From NCBI GenBank assembly GCA_001970955.1, contig MPUH01000172.1:26552-90551 (forward strand): a DNA stretch of 64,000 nt, in the 5' to 3' direction. This DNA is from Stentor coeruleus. Lineage: Eukaryota > Ciliophora > Heterotrichea > Heterotrichida > Stentoridae. Shown one piece after another: positions 41,243 to 52,745 of the stretch. Within the stretch, counting starts at the first letter, position 1. Every line of letters starts with the position of its first letter. The notes under the pieces are model-generated. The model searched no databases and had not been told where the DNA came from. It saw only the letters and a program-made list of their open reading frames with translations. Position numbers and translations under genes: made by a program.

Positions 41243-42549
41243 TTATTGCTTACAAAAACCAAATAACGTTGTCTGCTTCCCTTGATTCTTCGATAAAGGT
41301 ATCGGTGTAGGATTAATAACCACTTCTTCTTCACTAGTATAATCTTCAGTAATAAACCTTCCTCTATCATCAAAATACTCTCTAGTCTTAGTAACTTTTT
41401 TCTTCATCACAATAGGCATTCTTGGTTCAACAACTACAGTATTACTTAAACTCTTACTTTTTTTACTAGGTAATACCTTTAAACTTTTCTCTTTTAATTC
41501 TTCTTTAACCTCTTCGAAATCTAATTTTTTTCTCTCATCATCACTATCTTCTTCTATATCATAAACATTCCTATTAGCTAATATATCATTAACATTTTGA
41601 CTTTTAGCTTTATTTGGATAAGGTGTATCTTTTCTTATAGATTTTTTTTCTTTAAAACTTACAACTGGAGTTGAGATTTTTGTATTTGTATCTTTTTTAT
41701 CAATCTCCATATACTCTTTTTCATCATAAGTGTTATCTTGTGTTTTCATCTCAATGTCTAAGATTTCACTTTTAGGTGTTGGGCTTGGTTTTTTTTCGAT
41801 TATGTTGGCAAATGATATGGTTTTTTGTTGGGGTTTTTTGTGTTTTTGAGAAATTATGCTAGTTTTAGAAGGAACTGGTGGGATTACTGTTGAAGTATTT
41901 GAGGTATTTGATATGATTGAAGGGTTTTGATTTCCTTGAGAAAATATGCTAGTTTTAGAAGAAATTGGTGGGATGATTTCTGAAGTATTTGAGGTATTTG
42001 ATACGACTGGGGGTTTAGTTTGTGATTTTATTGGAGCTTTTACAGTTGAACTTTGTTGATAATGGCTTGGGCCTATAAGTTCACGCTCAGTTTGGATGTA
42101 AATGCCGATGTTTGAAGGAGGATAAACTATGGTTCCTTTGTAAAAACTATCTCTATTGGAGAATTCTATTTCGAAAGCATTTTTTAAATGATCTTCTAAG
42201 GATAAAGCATACAGGGTGGCGTTAGGGGTTTTTTCGCTTGAGAAAATTACTTCGGAACCTGTGAAAATTGAGTAGATTTTTTTTGTTCCTTGAGCTAGGG
42301 CTAAGCTTTCTAATAGCTGTTGTGATTCTTTCATGCTTGCATTTAAGAGTCTTGGGCAAAGCTTTCTAATAGCTGTTGTGATTCTTTCATGCTTGCATTT
42401 AAGAGTCTTGCAAGAGTGTTTTTGGATAAATAGCCTTTATCTTCGAGGTAAGTTTGGGCTTTTTCCAACACTGACATTTTTATGTAGGGGCTTATTTGTG
42501 AATGAGATGATAATTTTTTTCGGAGTTTTTGTTTAGTGGAAGTAAGCAT
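41243..42549 (-). CDS. POLD3: DNA polymerase delta subunit 3 (POLD3/p66)-like, frameshifted by a 56-bp duplication
   Basis: POLD3 bridges polymerase delta to PCNA. The N-terminus is a winged-helix-like region (SVLEKAQTYLEDKGYLSKNTLARLLNASMKESQQLLES) followed by KKIYSIFTGSE, as in POLD3/Cdc27. The long middle is disordered and Ser/Lys/Thr-rich with a tandem repeat (SNTSNTS..IPP..SKTSI.SQ) at about 41860-42010. The C-terminus has a TREYFDDRGRFITEDY block and a PCNA-binding PIP box (KQTTLFGFCKQ). As printed, a 56-bp tandem duplication (42298-42409) shifts the frame. Deleting one copy gives a single 416-aa protein from the ATG at 42549. The call rests on domain layout, so it is moderate. Confidence 0.75.
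42298..42409. repeat. 56-bp tandem duplication, unmarked, in POLD3-like gene
   Basis: Units 42298-42353 and 42354-42409 differ at about one base and no N separates them. Fifty-six is not a multiple of three, so the frame breaks. It may be an assembly error or a real mutation. Confidence 0.85.
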
Positions 42550-42700
42550 GTTGTAGTTTTTTTTTTAGATTAAAACCAAATTCTTATACACTTATACTCT
42601 TATTATCCAAAATCCTTTAATATATAAATACTTCAATTATAGTCATTATCAATAATCTTCTATCACAAATCCATACAATTTCTCTTAAAAATAACCATTA

Positions 42701-43469
42701 TTAACTTGCTAAAATACTAGTTTTTTTAAGTTTCCTAGCATTAGGATGTAAAGGTTTTGGATAAAACGGGACCACATGATTATATTTCATCCTATACTCA
42801 GTCCTCACCATATCTCCATGAAAAGCTTTAATTGGTATCCATCCTTTTCCATCGCAAGCAAGCCAGTTTTTAATAAACCCAGAACTCTTTGTCCCTTCAG
42901 CCTTACAAGTTAATATTTTTTTCCATTTTTCCCCTTTACTTGTCCTAAATATATGTTTTCTCTCAGGTTCCTGCTTCTTATAAGCATCTTTTGTACTTGT
43001 AGTCCAAGGATCAGACACATAATTTGGATGTTCTTTACACAATGTTGATTTACCATGAAAACGTGAAACAGTATGATATTCATCATCTAATCCTCCACCA
43101 AATTTACCTAAAGTTCTACCCATTGATGTTTGAACTTTCGGCCTATTTGGAAAAAATTCACTTGATTTTATCGGCAAGTAAATTTCTCTAGTAAATTGTT
43201 CACGGGATATTTTTGTAAAAGTCTTACCGAAGTTATTATCTGATTTANCCGAAGTTATTATCTGATTTAGTACCTGGGATAACACCTTTATATCCTGGGA
43301 TTGCATAGGTTTTGTTTTTTCGAGGACTAGAACTTTCCATATCGTGTTTACTTGTTCTATAGTTATTGTGTCTAGTCCATACATGAAAATCTTCGGATGT
43401 AATAGGGTTGGTAGGTTTGAAAAAATTATGGCATGTCGAGTTTTGAGAAAAGTTTAAATTTCCTAGCAT
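42701..43469 (-). CDS. Candidate ciliary microtubule inner protein with IPGYKGVIP motif
   Basis: An N-linked 21-bp duplication (N43248) breaks the frame. Removing one copy gives 248 aa from the ATG at 43467-43469. Near residue 55 is YAIPGYKGVIPG, the IPGYxGxIP pattern of the CIMIP2/FAM166 family and other doublet-microtubule inner proteins. Further short motifs with Gly and aromatic residues follow (FGKTFTKISREQ, YLPIKSSEFFPNRP, FHGDMVRTEYR), typical of proteins that thread between tubulins. It is basic with no membrane segment. Together with CFAP45 it suggests doublet-microtubule roles, but the family call rests on short motifs. Confidence 0.6.
43227..43269. repeat. 21-bp direct duplication around N43248
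   Basis: Copies 43227-43247 and 43249-43269 are identical. It lies inside the MIP-candidate gene and breaks its frame. Confidence 0.9.
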
Positions 43470-44400
43470 TGTTGTATTAGGATGATAAAAATGTGATAAT
43501 GGATTAATTTTAGTTTATGATGTAGAAGAAATTTTGCGAAAAATGATGAGAGTTTTTTTATGTATAGGGATAAAGGTATGAAGTTGTAAAAGTTGTAGAG
43601 GATGGGAATTTAAATGATATAAAAATGAAATTTAGCGATGGTTGGTGGGATTGTGGCTATGATAGATATGATAATTAGGCAATGAAATTATTACTAAGAT
43701 GGAAAATTAAGAATATGATTTGTGTATAGATAATTATTAAAGTAAATCATAAAATTGATGTTAAAACAAAATAGATATAGAAAACAATGAATTTTATTAA
43801 AAGATTTTACTATTCAAATATATAAACCCAAATATCTTCCCTATTAATTACTTAACAAAATTTTCTAAATGTCATGAATTATCTCTAGTCTCTATAAAAA
43901 CTATCTTATATAAAAATTTACTCATTCTTAATATTAATTCCTCAATAACTAATTCCTAATCAAATTCCATAGTTCTTCAAACATCTTATCTAACATTCCA
44001 TATAATCTTTATATCAAAATCCTAATCCTAATCCTCCCACCTTCTAGCCCAATACTATATCCTCCCAATTAATATTTCATATAAAAAACAAGTTTATAAG
44101 GCTTAAAAAAACTATTCATATCATAAAACCCTTCAAAAAACTATCTTCAACTTGAAAATCAAAAATAGAACTCACATCAAATCACTTCCACCATAGTTTA
44201 TTAACCATTTAACATACCAAAATAAACTAAGTCTATTTTTTGACACAAAAAAGCATCTGCTTTATAGAATTATCATGGTTTCCGCTATAAATTGCTTCCA
44301 TTTTCAATCACTACCTATTATAAATTTTCTATTTTCAAAAGCTTAATTTTTCCCCATTTTATTATGCTAACAGAGTTAAGCAGTTATTTTCTAATAAAAT
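43470..44400. other. Divergent intergenic region, no gene seen
   Basis: G-rich to about 43720 and C-rich at 43900-44340, matching two divergent genes. No ORF or RNA seen. Confidence 0.5.
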
Positions 44401-45870
44401 ATGGGCTGTGGAGTTTATAAAGCAAAGGAAATCAGTAACATTGTTGCTGAAAGTATTGAAAATATAAGCCATCCTGCAACTTTAAACGAATCCTTTATAG
44501 TTGAAAATCACAAAAAATTCACTGAAGTTTATAAAATCGGTAAAATACTAGGCACAGGAGGGTTTGGAGAAGTCCGTCTAGTAATACACAGATTAACAAA
44601 CCAAGAACGAGCTGTGAAAATTTTCCGCAAAGCACATGATTTTGCAGGAGCATATAGCAAAGTTAAATTGGAAATCGAAATTATGAAAAAACTCTGTCAT
44701 CCTATTATTGTCAAAATATATGAATACTTTGAAGATGAAAAACGTGTGTATTTGGTATTGGAAAAATGTGATGGAGGTGAGCTATTCGAAGAAGTATTCA
44801 AAAGGAAATTCCTCAGCGAAAATATTGCTGCATTAATATCAAAACAGCTATTTTCTGTAGTTTCATATTTACACGATAAAAATATAGTTCACAGAGACAT
44901 CAAGCCAGAAAATATTCTCCTTGAAGAACGTGAAGATTTTGTAAACATAAAACTCATAGACTTTGGAGCAGCCATATCATTTACCCCCAAAACCAAAATG
45001 ATTGAAATGATCGGGTCTCCTTTTTACATCGCCCCAGAAGTAGCCAATTACAATTACAATGAAAAATGTGATGAATGGAGTTGTGGGGTTATCATCTTTA
45101 TTCTCTTATCAGGTGTTCCTCCATTTCCAGGTAATACAAATGAAGAGATAATTGGAAGAATAAAAAAAGGTTTTTATTCATTTGATCAGCCAATCTGGGG
45201 ACAAATATCAAATGATGCTAAAGATTTAATCCAAAAACTTTTATGCCCAATAAGATCACGTATATCAGCAAAAGAGGCACTTTTACATCCTTGGATCCAA
45301 ACACAAGCTTCATATCCAAAACCAAATACATCATTTTTTAATAGTGTTGTTGACAATCTAAAAACTTTTCATAGTAAAAGTAAACTTAAAGATGCTATAT
45401 CAGTTTTTATAACATCACAAGTTATAACTACACATGATACAAAAGAATTAAGAGAATTATTTAAAACTATTGATTCTAATGGAGATGGGAAACTTAGTAA
45501 AGAAGAAATTAAAGATGGACTTAAAAAGTATCAAGAAATTGAAGCTTCTGATGAATATGTTGATAAAATTATGAATGAAGTTGATACTGATGGGAATGGA
45601 TATGTTGATTATGATGAGTTTATAAAAGCTACGCTTAATGAAAATATTATTTGTAGTAAAGAAAATTTAAGGAAAGCTTTTGATTTGTTTGATTTGGATG
45701 GAAGTGGGAAGATAAGTTTGAATGAACTGAATTTTGTGTTTAATGATGAGATGGTTGATAAACAGATTTTGGTGGATTTTATTAAGGAAGCTGATGTGAA
45801 CTCGGATGGGGAGATTGACTTTGAAGAGTTTTGCAGTTTTATTACAAAGATATCGACTCATGTGAATTAA
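44401..45870 (+). CDS. Calcium-dependent protein kinase (CDPK)
   Basis: The 489-aa protein begins MGCGVYKAK (myristoylation plus Cys). The kinase domain (about 42-300) has GTGGFGEV, the ATP Lys in RAVKIF, HRDIKPEN, DFGAA and a GSPFYIAPEV activation segment. A helical junction follows (about 310-345), then four canonical EF-hands: DSNGDGKLSKEE, DTDGNGYVDYDE, DLDGSGKISLNE and DVNSDGEIDFEE. Unlike the CDPK at 3335 it keeps the DFG motif and needs no repair. Such kinases decode Ca2+ signals in ciliates and apicomplexans; the substrate is unknown. Confidence 0.97.
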   Translation: MGCGVYKAKEISNIVAESIENISHPATLNESFIVENHKKFTEVYKIGKILGTGGFGEVRLVIHRLTNQERAVKIFRKAHDFAGAYSKVKLEIEIMKKLCHPIIVKIYEYFEDEKRVYLVLEKCDGGELFEEVFKRKFLSENIAALISKQLFSVVSYLHDKNIVHRDIKPENILLEEREDFVNIKLIDFGAAISFTPKTKMIEMIGSPFYIAPEVANYNYNEKCDEWSCGVIIFILLSGVPPFPGNTNEEIIGRIKKGFYSFDQPIWGQISNDAKDLIQKLLCPIRSRISAKEALLHPWIQTQASYPKPNTSFFNSVVDNLKTFHSKSKLKDAISVFITSQVITTHDTKELRELFKTIDSNGDGKLSKEEIKDGLKKYQEIEASDEYVDKIMNEVDTDGNGYVDYDEFIKATLNENIICSKENLRKAFDLFDLDGSGKISLNELNFVFNDEMVDKQILVDFIKEADVNSDGEIDFEEFCSFITKISTHVN

Positions 45871-47294
45871 GTAGTTGCTAATTTGAATTATTTGATAGGT
45901 TTTGATGTGCTTTTTTATATTGTATAGACTCAATGATATGTTTATAAATTGTTTATTGTATACTTCTTTTGAGATTTTTATAATCTATTGATTAAATAAT
46001 CAGATTTTTCTTTTGGTGCTTTTAAGAGATATTTTCAATAATCTTAGAAATTTTTTAAACGTATTTTTTATCTTTAAATCATCAGCATTTTTATCAAAAT
46101 TTATTTCAGAATTTCAATAGAAGTGATGTTGTTTTCGGGATTCTGAGCAAATCGTATTATTAAACTTACTATTTACAAGAATTTTATCAGGTGATCAATT
46201 ATTTTAAATGATTACTTTTATAATAATTCCCTATCTATATTTTTCCAAATTTGCATTAATCTAATTTAAATCAACATCAATAAAATAATCATAAATTTCA
46301 TTCGATACTTTAAAAAACTCTCATAATCATATCATCATTTTCTCCACACAAAATTAACTGTTTATAAACATATTTGCCACATCACAAAAATTAAATCAGC
46401 ATTGAAATCTTCATTATCCCAAAAAATTGTCAGGTTTTACTATACTAGTAGTATTATAATAAATAATCAATTTTAGGAATTTGTTATATACCTTGTGCAA
46501 AGTAAAATATTTATACTATGCAAATATATTTAATGCAAAGATCATTTTTCATTTTTTGAACTATGTCAGAAACATAATATAGTTAGTTTTTGTTGAAAAT
46601 GCCTTGTAAGTATAAGAAAGATTTTTTTTTGATTAAACTACGTTAATAGTGATAGATTATTTCTTTTATCATAAGCTATCTTAGAAAAATCTACCTCATA
46701 GACTTTGATAAAATTAATGTTCAATAAAAAACTATAAACCAGCTTAAACTGCATACAAGCAATTATAACTCTATATATTTTTCCAAGATCTAGTTTTTTA
46801 GTGTACTTTTTCTTATTTTTCTAAGCAAAAACAAACTTTATCTTAAAATCTTACATTTAATCGTCCTAGCCCCATCCTCATTCATAATAATTTCCACACA
46901 CTTATAAACACCCAAATCCTAGCCAAAACACAATTTAAAATCCTCTAACTTCCTAATCATCATCATCATCTCAATCCTAAAATTTTCCTTTCCCTCTGTT
47001 TCTTCATGGTTAACTATAGATTTAAACAAAATCAACTCGAAACTCATCTTTCTCTTAAAAAACTTCAAACTAGCATATCCACTTCAAAGCAGAATTTCTA
47101 ACTTAAAAATATTATTATTTTCTATCTAATCTATAACAATAATCTATTCCATTATATAACTTTTATATCTCCTCCTTCACCTCATAATTTTCCCCCTCAA
47201 AAACTCTCATTTAAAACTGGCTTACAATCTAATCATATTATCTAATTAACCCTATGCTAGTGTACATCTCTAAAATAATGGCTATTATAATATA
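45871..47294. other. 1.4-kb intergenic region, no gene seen
   Basis: A short G-rich part, a mixed AT-rich middle (46000-46850) and a C-rich end (46860-47280). No ORF or RNA seen. A 5-codon upstream ORF (ATG at 47278) overlaps the next start codon. Confidence 0.5.
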
Positions 47295-48062
47295 ATGGAC
47301 GAACAAAAAAAATTATCCTTAGACGAAACTGAACCAGGGATTTGTTTCTTAGGTTGCTTTATTAATCAAAATTTAAAAAAATCAAAATTAAAGCTTGAGT
47401 TTTCCAAAATCATTCGTGAAACCTTAGTGCTTTTTAGAACAAAATCAAAAAAGTACCTAAAGAAAGAATATGTTCGTACTCATATAATCCGACTGTTTAA
47501 AAAAACAGTTCGTGAAATCCTTTCACCAAAAAAGTCTTCAAAAAACCCCTTAAAACAACTGAAAAACTTGTCCTCAAGTCAAGCCAAAGCTTATGAGAAA
47601 TTCAGTACTTATATCAAAGATTTCAAGGAAAGTATTGAAAATCATGTTGCAACTGAAGCTGGACCTTGTACTGATGGTAAAAAAAAACGTCCTGCAATAA
47701 ATAGCAGTATTGCCAGAAGCTATAATGACAACCATATAAAAGAGTATTTTTCCAAAAGGATAGTCAGAGAGTCATTCTCTTATTTTATAGACTATGTATT
47801 TGCTAAAGAAGATTCATCTAATCTTGTGAATAATCTTAAATACTTATGCTGTTTAGAGCCAGAACATAGTGATAAATGCACTTCAAACTGGCTCAGGCTC
47901 AAAGAGTTTTACCAAGTGATAATGATTGAAGAGCTTTATATTTTCGATAATATTCCCTCTTGTGATAGTTGCATTGGCAATGATTGTCAATGTATATTTT
48001 CTGATTCTAGCTTTCATGGAGTTAAAGATATTGAAGAAGACATTGAAGTTTTTTTGGATTAG
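47295..48062 (+). CDS. Uncharacterised protein with C-terminal Cys cluster, 255 aa
   Basis: I do not recognise this protein. The first part is Lys-rich and helical (about 25-130), with an early PGICFLGCF. A Pro/Lys-rich linker lies at 125-135. The C-terminus has a Cys group (CCLEPEHSDKC, then CDSCIGNDCQC, about 190-240) that could bind metal, and ends acidic (DIEEDIEVFLD). No signal or membrane segment. It uses the ATG at 47295, right after a short upstream ORF. The 5' flank is C-rich. Confidence 0.65.
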   Translation: MDEQKKLSLDETEPGICFLGCFINQNLKKSKLKLEFSKIIRETLVLFRTKSKKYLKKEYVRTHIIRLFKKTVREILSPKKSSKNPLKQLKNLSSSQAKAYEKFSTYIKDFKESIENHVATEAGPCTDGKKKRPAINSSIARSYNDNHIKEYFSKRIVRESFSYFIDYVFAKEDSSNLVNNLKYLCCLEPEHSDKCTSNWLRLKEFYQVIMIEELYIFDNIPSCDSCIGNDCQCIFSDSSFHGVKDIEEDIEVFLD

Positions 48063-50102
48063 GATAATTAATTAAATTCAAACTAATTTCTAAGGTTTAT
48101 TAGGATTAGTTTTTTGGTTTCTTTAAGGTTGAGTTTTTATTGCATGAAATTATAGACTTGGTAAAGAGAGTTGGGTATTGTAGAGTAGGGAGGATTATGT
48201 GGATAAAATTGTAGATGTTGAAGGACTTTTTATATTTTGATGATAATATAGGTTGTTTGATTTATTATATAATAGAGATTTTTATATGAAATACGAAATG
48301 GATTGGAATATTTTATTTTGATATGATGTTGGGTAAGGATTTTATGTTTAGGATTTGGTGTTAGAGGCTGGGGTTAGGTTGGAAAAGGATGGGTTTATAT
48401 GAAAAATTGTGTATTACAATAGGTTGGAAAAGGATGGGTTTATATGAAAAATTGTGTATTACAATTGGTGTGTTTTGAAGGTAAGTAAAGGGTAAATAAA
48501 AATATGATATTGAGGAAAAATATATTGGGGAAAAGTAGGTGTGTGTGAAATATGCTGAAGAGTGATGAAAGAAAAACCTAGATTAATCGATTCATTTTTG
48601 CTTCAGTGAGTTTAATGTGTAGTAAGCATTTTAAATATTATAGGTATAGTTATAAATTATCGCTTGAACTTACCAAAACTTACTATTCTATTATAATCAA
48701 ATTTTTCTTTAAATTCTTATTTGAATAATTTAGTCACTGCTTTAGATATCAAATGCTTCTTATAATATTGTAAGCAGTTTGATTATTATTTTACCTTTTA
48801 TAGATTTTCAAATATATGCTACCTGCTTTTATTGAGTCAAAACCTCATTCTAATTATCTTAGATATCTATCAAAATTTAAAAACATATTTATGAAGTTAT
48901 CAATATAGTTATCTACCCTTATGAAATTTTATTATGTATTATAGGTGATTTTATAATTCTCTATAGACACAACCTGCTATGGATAAACGATATCGTTCTT
49001 TTAGATATTAGAGTTAATGTGAACTTAAGGGTTTTCAAGTATATAGCACAGGAATCTTAGGGCAAAAATAGGCGATTATTCAACATTGTGGTTTTTATGA
49101 GAGAGTTTAAAATATGGGAAGCTTACTGAAATCCTAAGATTTCTTAAAAATATACTTCTGATCAAAGACCGAAATTTAAACTAGTTATAATTCAGGCTGA
49201 TAAACTATTTCTTTCCATAAACTTCTCCCTATAATAAAATTTAATCATATAAACTTGCTTAGCTAGCAATGAAATTATGAGGTTAAATACAAATACTGAT
49301 TTTAAAATATAAAATAATAAGATTTTCAAGCTTCCAAACTATGGTTGCTAATATCAAAAATAGAGTTGATTTCAATTTCATCTTCTAATATATTTCCATA
49401 ATAACTAAACATGCAAAGATAAAGTATGGCACTTTTGAGATAATTATAATACTGATAGGATATAATACAAAAACAAATAGCCTGTCTTTCAGTAGCATAT
49501 CTTACTAATAAATCTTATAAAGCTATAATTAATCTAAAGATAATCTTAATATCAACTTCAATCTAATAAACGATTTTAAGAGTACCTAAGATATATCAAT
49601 TCAGACTAAAGTCTTTATATAAAGCATAATTTGTCATATAAACTTCCCTATATAGTTTAAAATTATCATATTTGTTGACTGAATCTAATTTTCCATAGAA
49701 GTATTATATAATTTATATTACAACTATGAGTATATTATTTGTCTACCTTTCTCTTTATCAAAAAAGTTTTTGACAAATCACATCTCACAATAAAGACGAT
49801 TTTTTGCCTTGTCTACCACAAAAAACCAAATCTTACTATAGATGATTTAATAACAAAAAATCACTATTTTTCCATTTGAAAAATAATATCAGATGCTATC
49901 TGTGATGAAGATTTATTGCTTTCAGTAAATCTATATATATTTATATCTTAAACTTGGTTATTTTTGAATTTAGTGAAGCATGATGCGGCTATATCAATAT
50001 CAAATATCATAAAATAAAGATTTTATAAGTATTTGATAGAGAAAGCTTAGAATTTTTAGATATTATAGTGGAGTGAGATAACTAGGAAAGAATGGCTTAT
50101 AA
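48063..50102. other. 2-kb intergenic region with a 45-bp tandem repeat
   Basis: G-rich for the first 500 bp, then mixed AT-rich. No ORF or RNA I can support. Unlike other plus genes here, the 5' flank of the next gene is not C-rich. A short upstream ORF (ATG at 50092) overlaps the start of the Thr-rich gene. Confidence 0.5.
48376..48465. repeat. Perfect 45-bp tandem duplication
   Basis: Units 48376-48420 and 48421-48465 are identical with no N between. Either a real tandem or an unmarked contig overlap. Confidence 0.85.
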
Positions 50103-52745
50103 ATGGTTAAACTAATATTGGTTCTATTAGGACTAGCCTTCGCTTGTGATATGTCATGCTTGAATGCATGTTCTTCATCAAAAGATATACTTTGTTTGAA
50201 GTCTTGTAAATGTTCAAGTGCTGACTTTAAATTGAAATTGGTTGATGCTGCAACAACAGTAGGAGAAACCACTACTGAAAGTGGAACAACAACAGAAACA
50301 GGAACTACTGAGAGTGGCACCACTGGAACAACTGAGACTGGTACTGCTGGAACAACAGAGACTGGAACTACAACTGAGACCGGAACATCCACTGGAACCA
50401 CAACTGAGACTGGCACAACCACTGAGACTGGTACAACCACAGAGACTGGTACAACCACAGAGACTGGAACAACCACTGAGACTGGTACAACCACTGAGAC
50501 TGGTACAACTACTGAGACCGGGACAACAACTGAGACTGGTACAACAACTGAGACTGGTACAACCACAGAGACTGGTACAACCACTGAAACTGGAACCACC
50601 ACTGAAACTGGAACCACCACTGAAACCGGAACAACTACTGAGACTGGAACCACTGAGACTGGAACCACTGGAACTACCACAGAGACTGGAACCACCACTG
50701 AGACTGGAACAACTACTGAGACTGGAACCACCACTGAAACTGGAACTACCACTGAAACTGGAACTACCACTGAAACCGGAACAACTACTGAAACTGGAAC
50801 AACTACTGAGACTGGAACCACCACCGAAACTGGAACTACCACTGAAACTGGAACTACCACTGAAACCGGAACCACCACTGAAACTGGAACAACCACTGAA
50901 ACTGGAACAACCACTGAAACTGGAACTACCACTGAAACTGGAACTACCACAGAAACCGGAACCACCACTGAAACCGGAACCACCACTGAGACTGGAACCA
51001 CCACTGAAACTGGAACTACCACTGAAACCGGAACCACCACCGAAACTGGAACAACTACAGAAACTGGAACCACAACTGAGACTGGTACTGAAACAGGAAC
51101 CACGACTGAGACCGGTACTGAAACAGGAACCACAACTGAGACTGGAACTACCACTGAGACTGGCACTGAAACAGGAACCACAACTGAGACCGGAACTACA
51201 GAGACTGAAACAGAGACTGATACTGAAACAGAGACTGATACTGAAACAGAGACTGATACTGAAACAGAGACTGGTACTGAAACAGAGACTGGCACTGAAA
51301 CAGAAACTGGTGCTGAAACAGAGACTGGTGCTGAAACAGAAACTGGTGCTGAAACAGAGACTGGTGCTGAAACAGAAACAGAGACTGGCACTGAAACAAG
51401 CACTGAAACAGAAAATGAAAATGAAAATTCAGAAAATAAGGGTGAAAACGGAAAAGATAATAAAGGTGGAGATAAAGATGAAAAGGAAGGAGGAAAAGAT
51501 AATAAAGATAATAAAGACGATGAAGACAATGAAGACAATGAAGATGGAGAAGAAAATGAAGATGGGGAAGAAAATGAAGATGAAGATCGCCACTTAGTCA
51601 GTAAAATCACCAAACTAGATAGCAAGGATGAAGAAGATGATGAAAATGATACTGATGAAGATAATGAAAATGAAAATGAAAATGAAGATAACGAAAATGA
51701 TGCAGATGATGATAAAGATAAAGATGAAAATGATCATGATGGTAAAGATAAAGATGCAAACGAACATAATGAAAAAGGAGAAAATGGTTCAAGTCACAAT
51801 GGTGGAACTGACAGCTCAACAACAGGTGGAAGCACAACTGACACTACAGATTCAACTGATACAACTGGAACCACTGACACTACCGGCACCACTGATACAA
51901 CTGGTACTACCGATACAACTGGAACAACTGATACAACTGGTACAACTGATACAACTGGCACTACCGATACAACGGGTACAACTGATACAACTGGTACTGG
52001 AACAACTGATACAACTGGCACTACCGATACAACTGGTACAGACACTACTGGAACAACTGATACAACTGGCACCACTGATACAACTGGAACCACAGATACA
52101 ACTGGCACTACTGATACAACTGGAACCACTGATACAACTGGCACTACTGATACAACTGGCACTACCGATACAACTGGCACCACCGATACAACTGGCACTA
52201 CCGATACTACTGGCACCACTGATACAACTGGAACAACTGATACAACTGGTACTACTGACACTACAGGTACTACTGATACAACTGGTACTACTGATACTTC
52301 AGGTACCACAGATACTACAGGAGCCACTGACACAACAGGTACAACTGATACAACTGGAGCCACTGATACTACAGGTGCTACTGATACTACTGGTGCTACA
52401 GATACAACTGGAACAACTGATACTACAGGCACTACAGATACAACTGCTACTACAGATACTACTGTAACAACTGATACAACAGTTACTACAGATACAACTG
52501 GAGCTACCGATACAACAGCAACAGCAGACTCCTCTGCAACTAGTAGTACTTCTGAATCAGCAGCCCAAACAACCACTCTTAATGAAATTATTGTTGAAGA
52601 CTTAAACGTCATTTCTTCAAACTATCTTGCTTTCATCCAAAATATTATTTTACTTGGTGCACTTGTTGCCATTGCCTTCGTATACTTCGCTCGCAAAGAA
52701 AACTCATCTGAAAGAGTAGAAGTCCGTTACAGAATAATAGTTTAA
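50103..52745 (+). CDS. Thr-rich repeat surface protein with signal peptide and C-terminal membrane anchor
   Basis: The 880-aa protein has a signal peptide ([14 protein letters not shown]), then a Cys-rich head (about 15-38, CDMSCLNAC...CLKSCKC). Next come dozens of 6-residue repeats GTTTET (18-bp DNA units, about 50280-51200), a run of Glu/Thr/Asp variants (TETETD and TETGAE, to about 51400), and an acidic Asn/Glu/Asp/Lys-rich middle (to about 51800). A second array of 6-residue GTTDTT repeats (about 51840-52510) follows. A Ser/Thr stretch leads to one hydrophobic helix ([16 protein letters not shown]) and a short basic tail. This is a mucin-like, probably O-glycosylated, type I cell-surface protein. 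Repeat number is likely variable. Confidence 0.85.
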   Translation: MVKLILVLLGLAFACDMSCLNACSSSKDILCLKSCKCSSADFKLKLVDAATTVGETTTESGTTTETGTTESGTTGTTETGTAGTTETGTTTETGTSTGTTTETGTTTETGTTTETGTTTETGTTTETGTTTETGTTTETGTTTETGTTTETGTTTETGTTTETGTTTETGTTTETGTTTETGTTETGTTGTTTETGTTTETGTTTETGTTTETGTTTETGTTTETGTTTETGTTTETGTTTETGTTTETGTTTETGTTTETGTTTETGTTTETGTTTETGTTTETGTTTETGTTTETGTTTETGTTTETGTTTETGTTTETGTTTETGTETGTTTETGTETGTTTETGTTTETGTETGTTTETGTTETETETDTETETDTETETDTETETGTETETGTETETGAETETGAETETGAETETGAETETETGTETSTETENENENSENKGENGKDNKGGDKDEKEGGKDNKDNKDDEDNEDNEDGEENEDGEENEDEDRHLVSKITKLDSKDEEDDENDTDEDNENENENEDNENDADDDKDKDENDHDGKDKDANEHNEKGENGSSHNGGTDSSTTGGSTTDTTDSTDTTGTTDTTGTTDTTGTTDTTGTTDTTGTTDTTGTTDTTGTTDTTGTGTTDTTGTTDTTGTDTTGTTDTTGTTDTTGTTDTTGTTDTTGTTDTTGTTDTTGTTDTTGTTDTTGTTDTTGTTDTTGTTDTTGTTDTTGTTDTTGTTDTSGTTDTTGATDTTGTTDTTGATDTTGATDTTGATDTTGTTDTTGTTDTTATTDTTVTTDTTVTTDTTGATDTTATADSSATSSTSESAAQTTTLNEIIVEDLNVISSNYLAFIQNIILLGALVAIAFVYFARKENSSERVEVRYRIIV
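50280..51200 (+). repeat. 18-bp minisatellite coding TETGTT
   Basis: Near-tandem 18-bp units with mainly third-base changes, plus occasional shortened units that keep the frame. It is inside the Thr-rich gene. Confidence 0.88.
51840..52510 (+). repeat. 18-bp minisatellite coding TDTTGT
   Basis: A second 18-bp array with a different unit in the same gene. It degrades toward the 3' end (Gly-to-Ala, Val and Ser changes). Confidence 0.88.

Noticed and set aside
50063-51625. 520-codon antisense frame in the Thr-rich gene
   Set aside because: An 18-bp repeat without stops keeps the opposite strand open. It has no signal peptide or anchor, whereas the plus strand has both.
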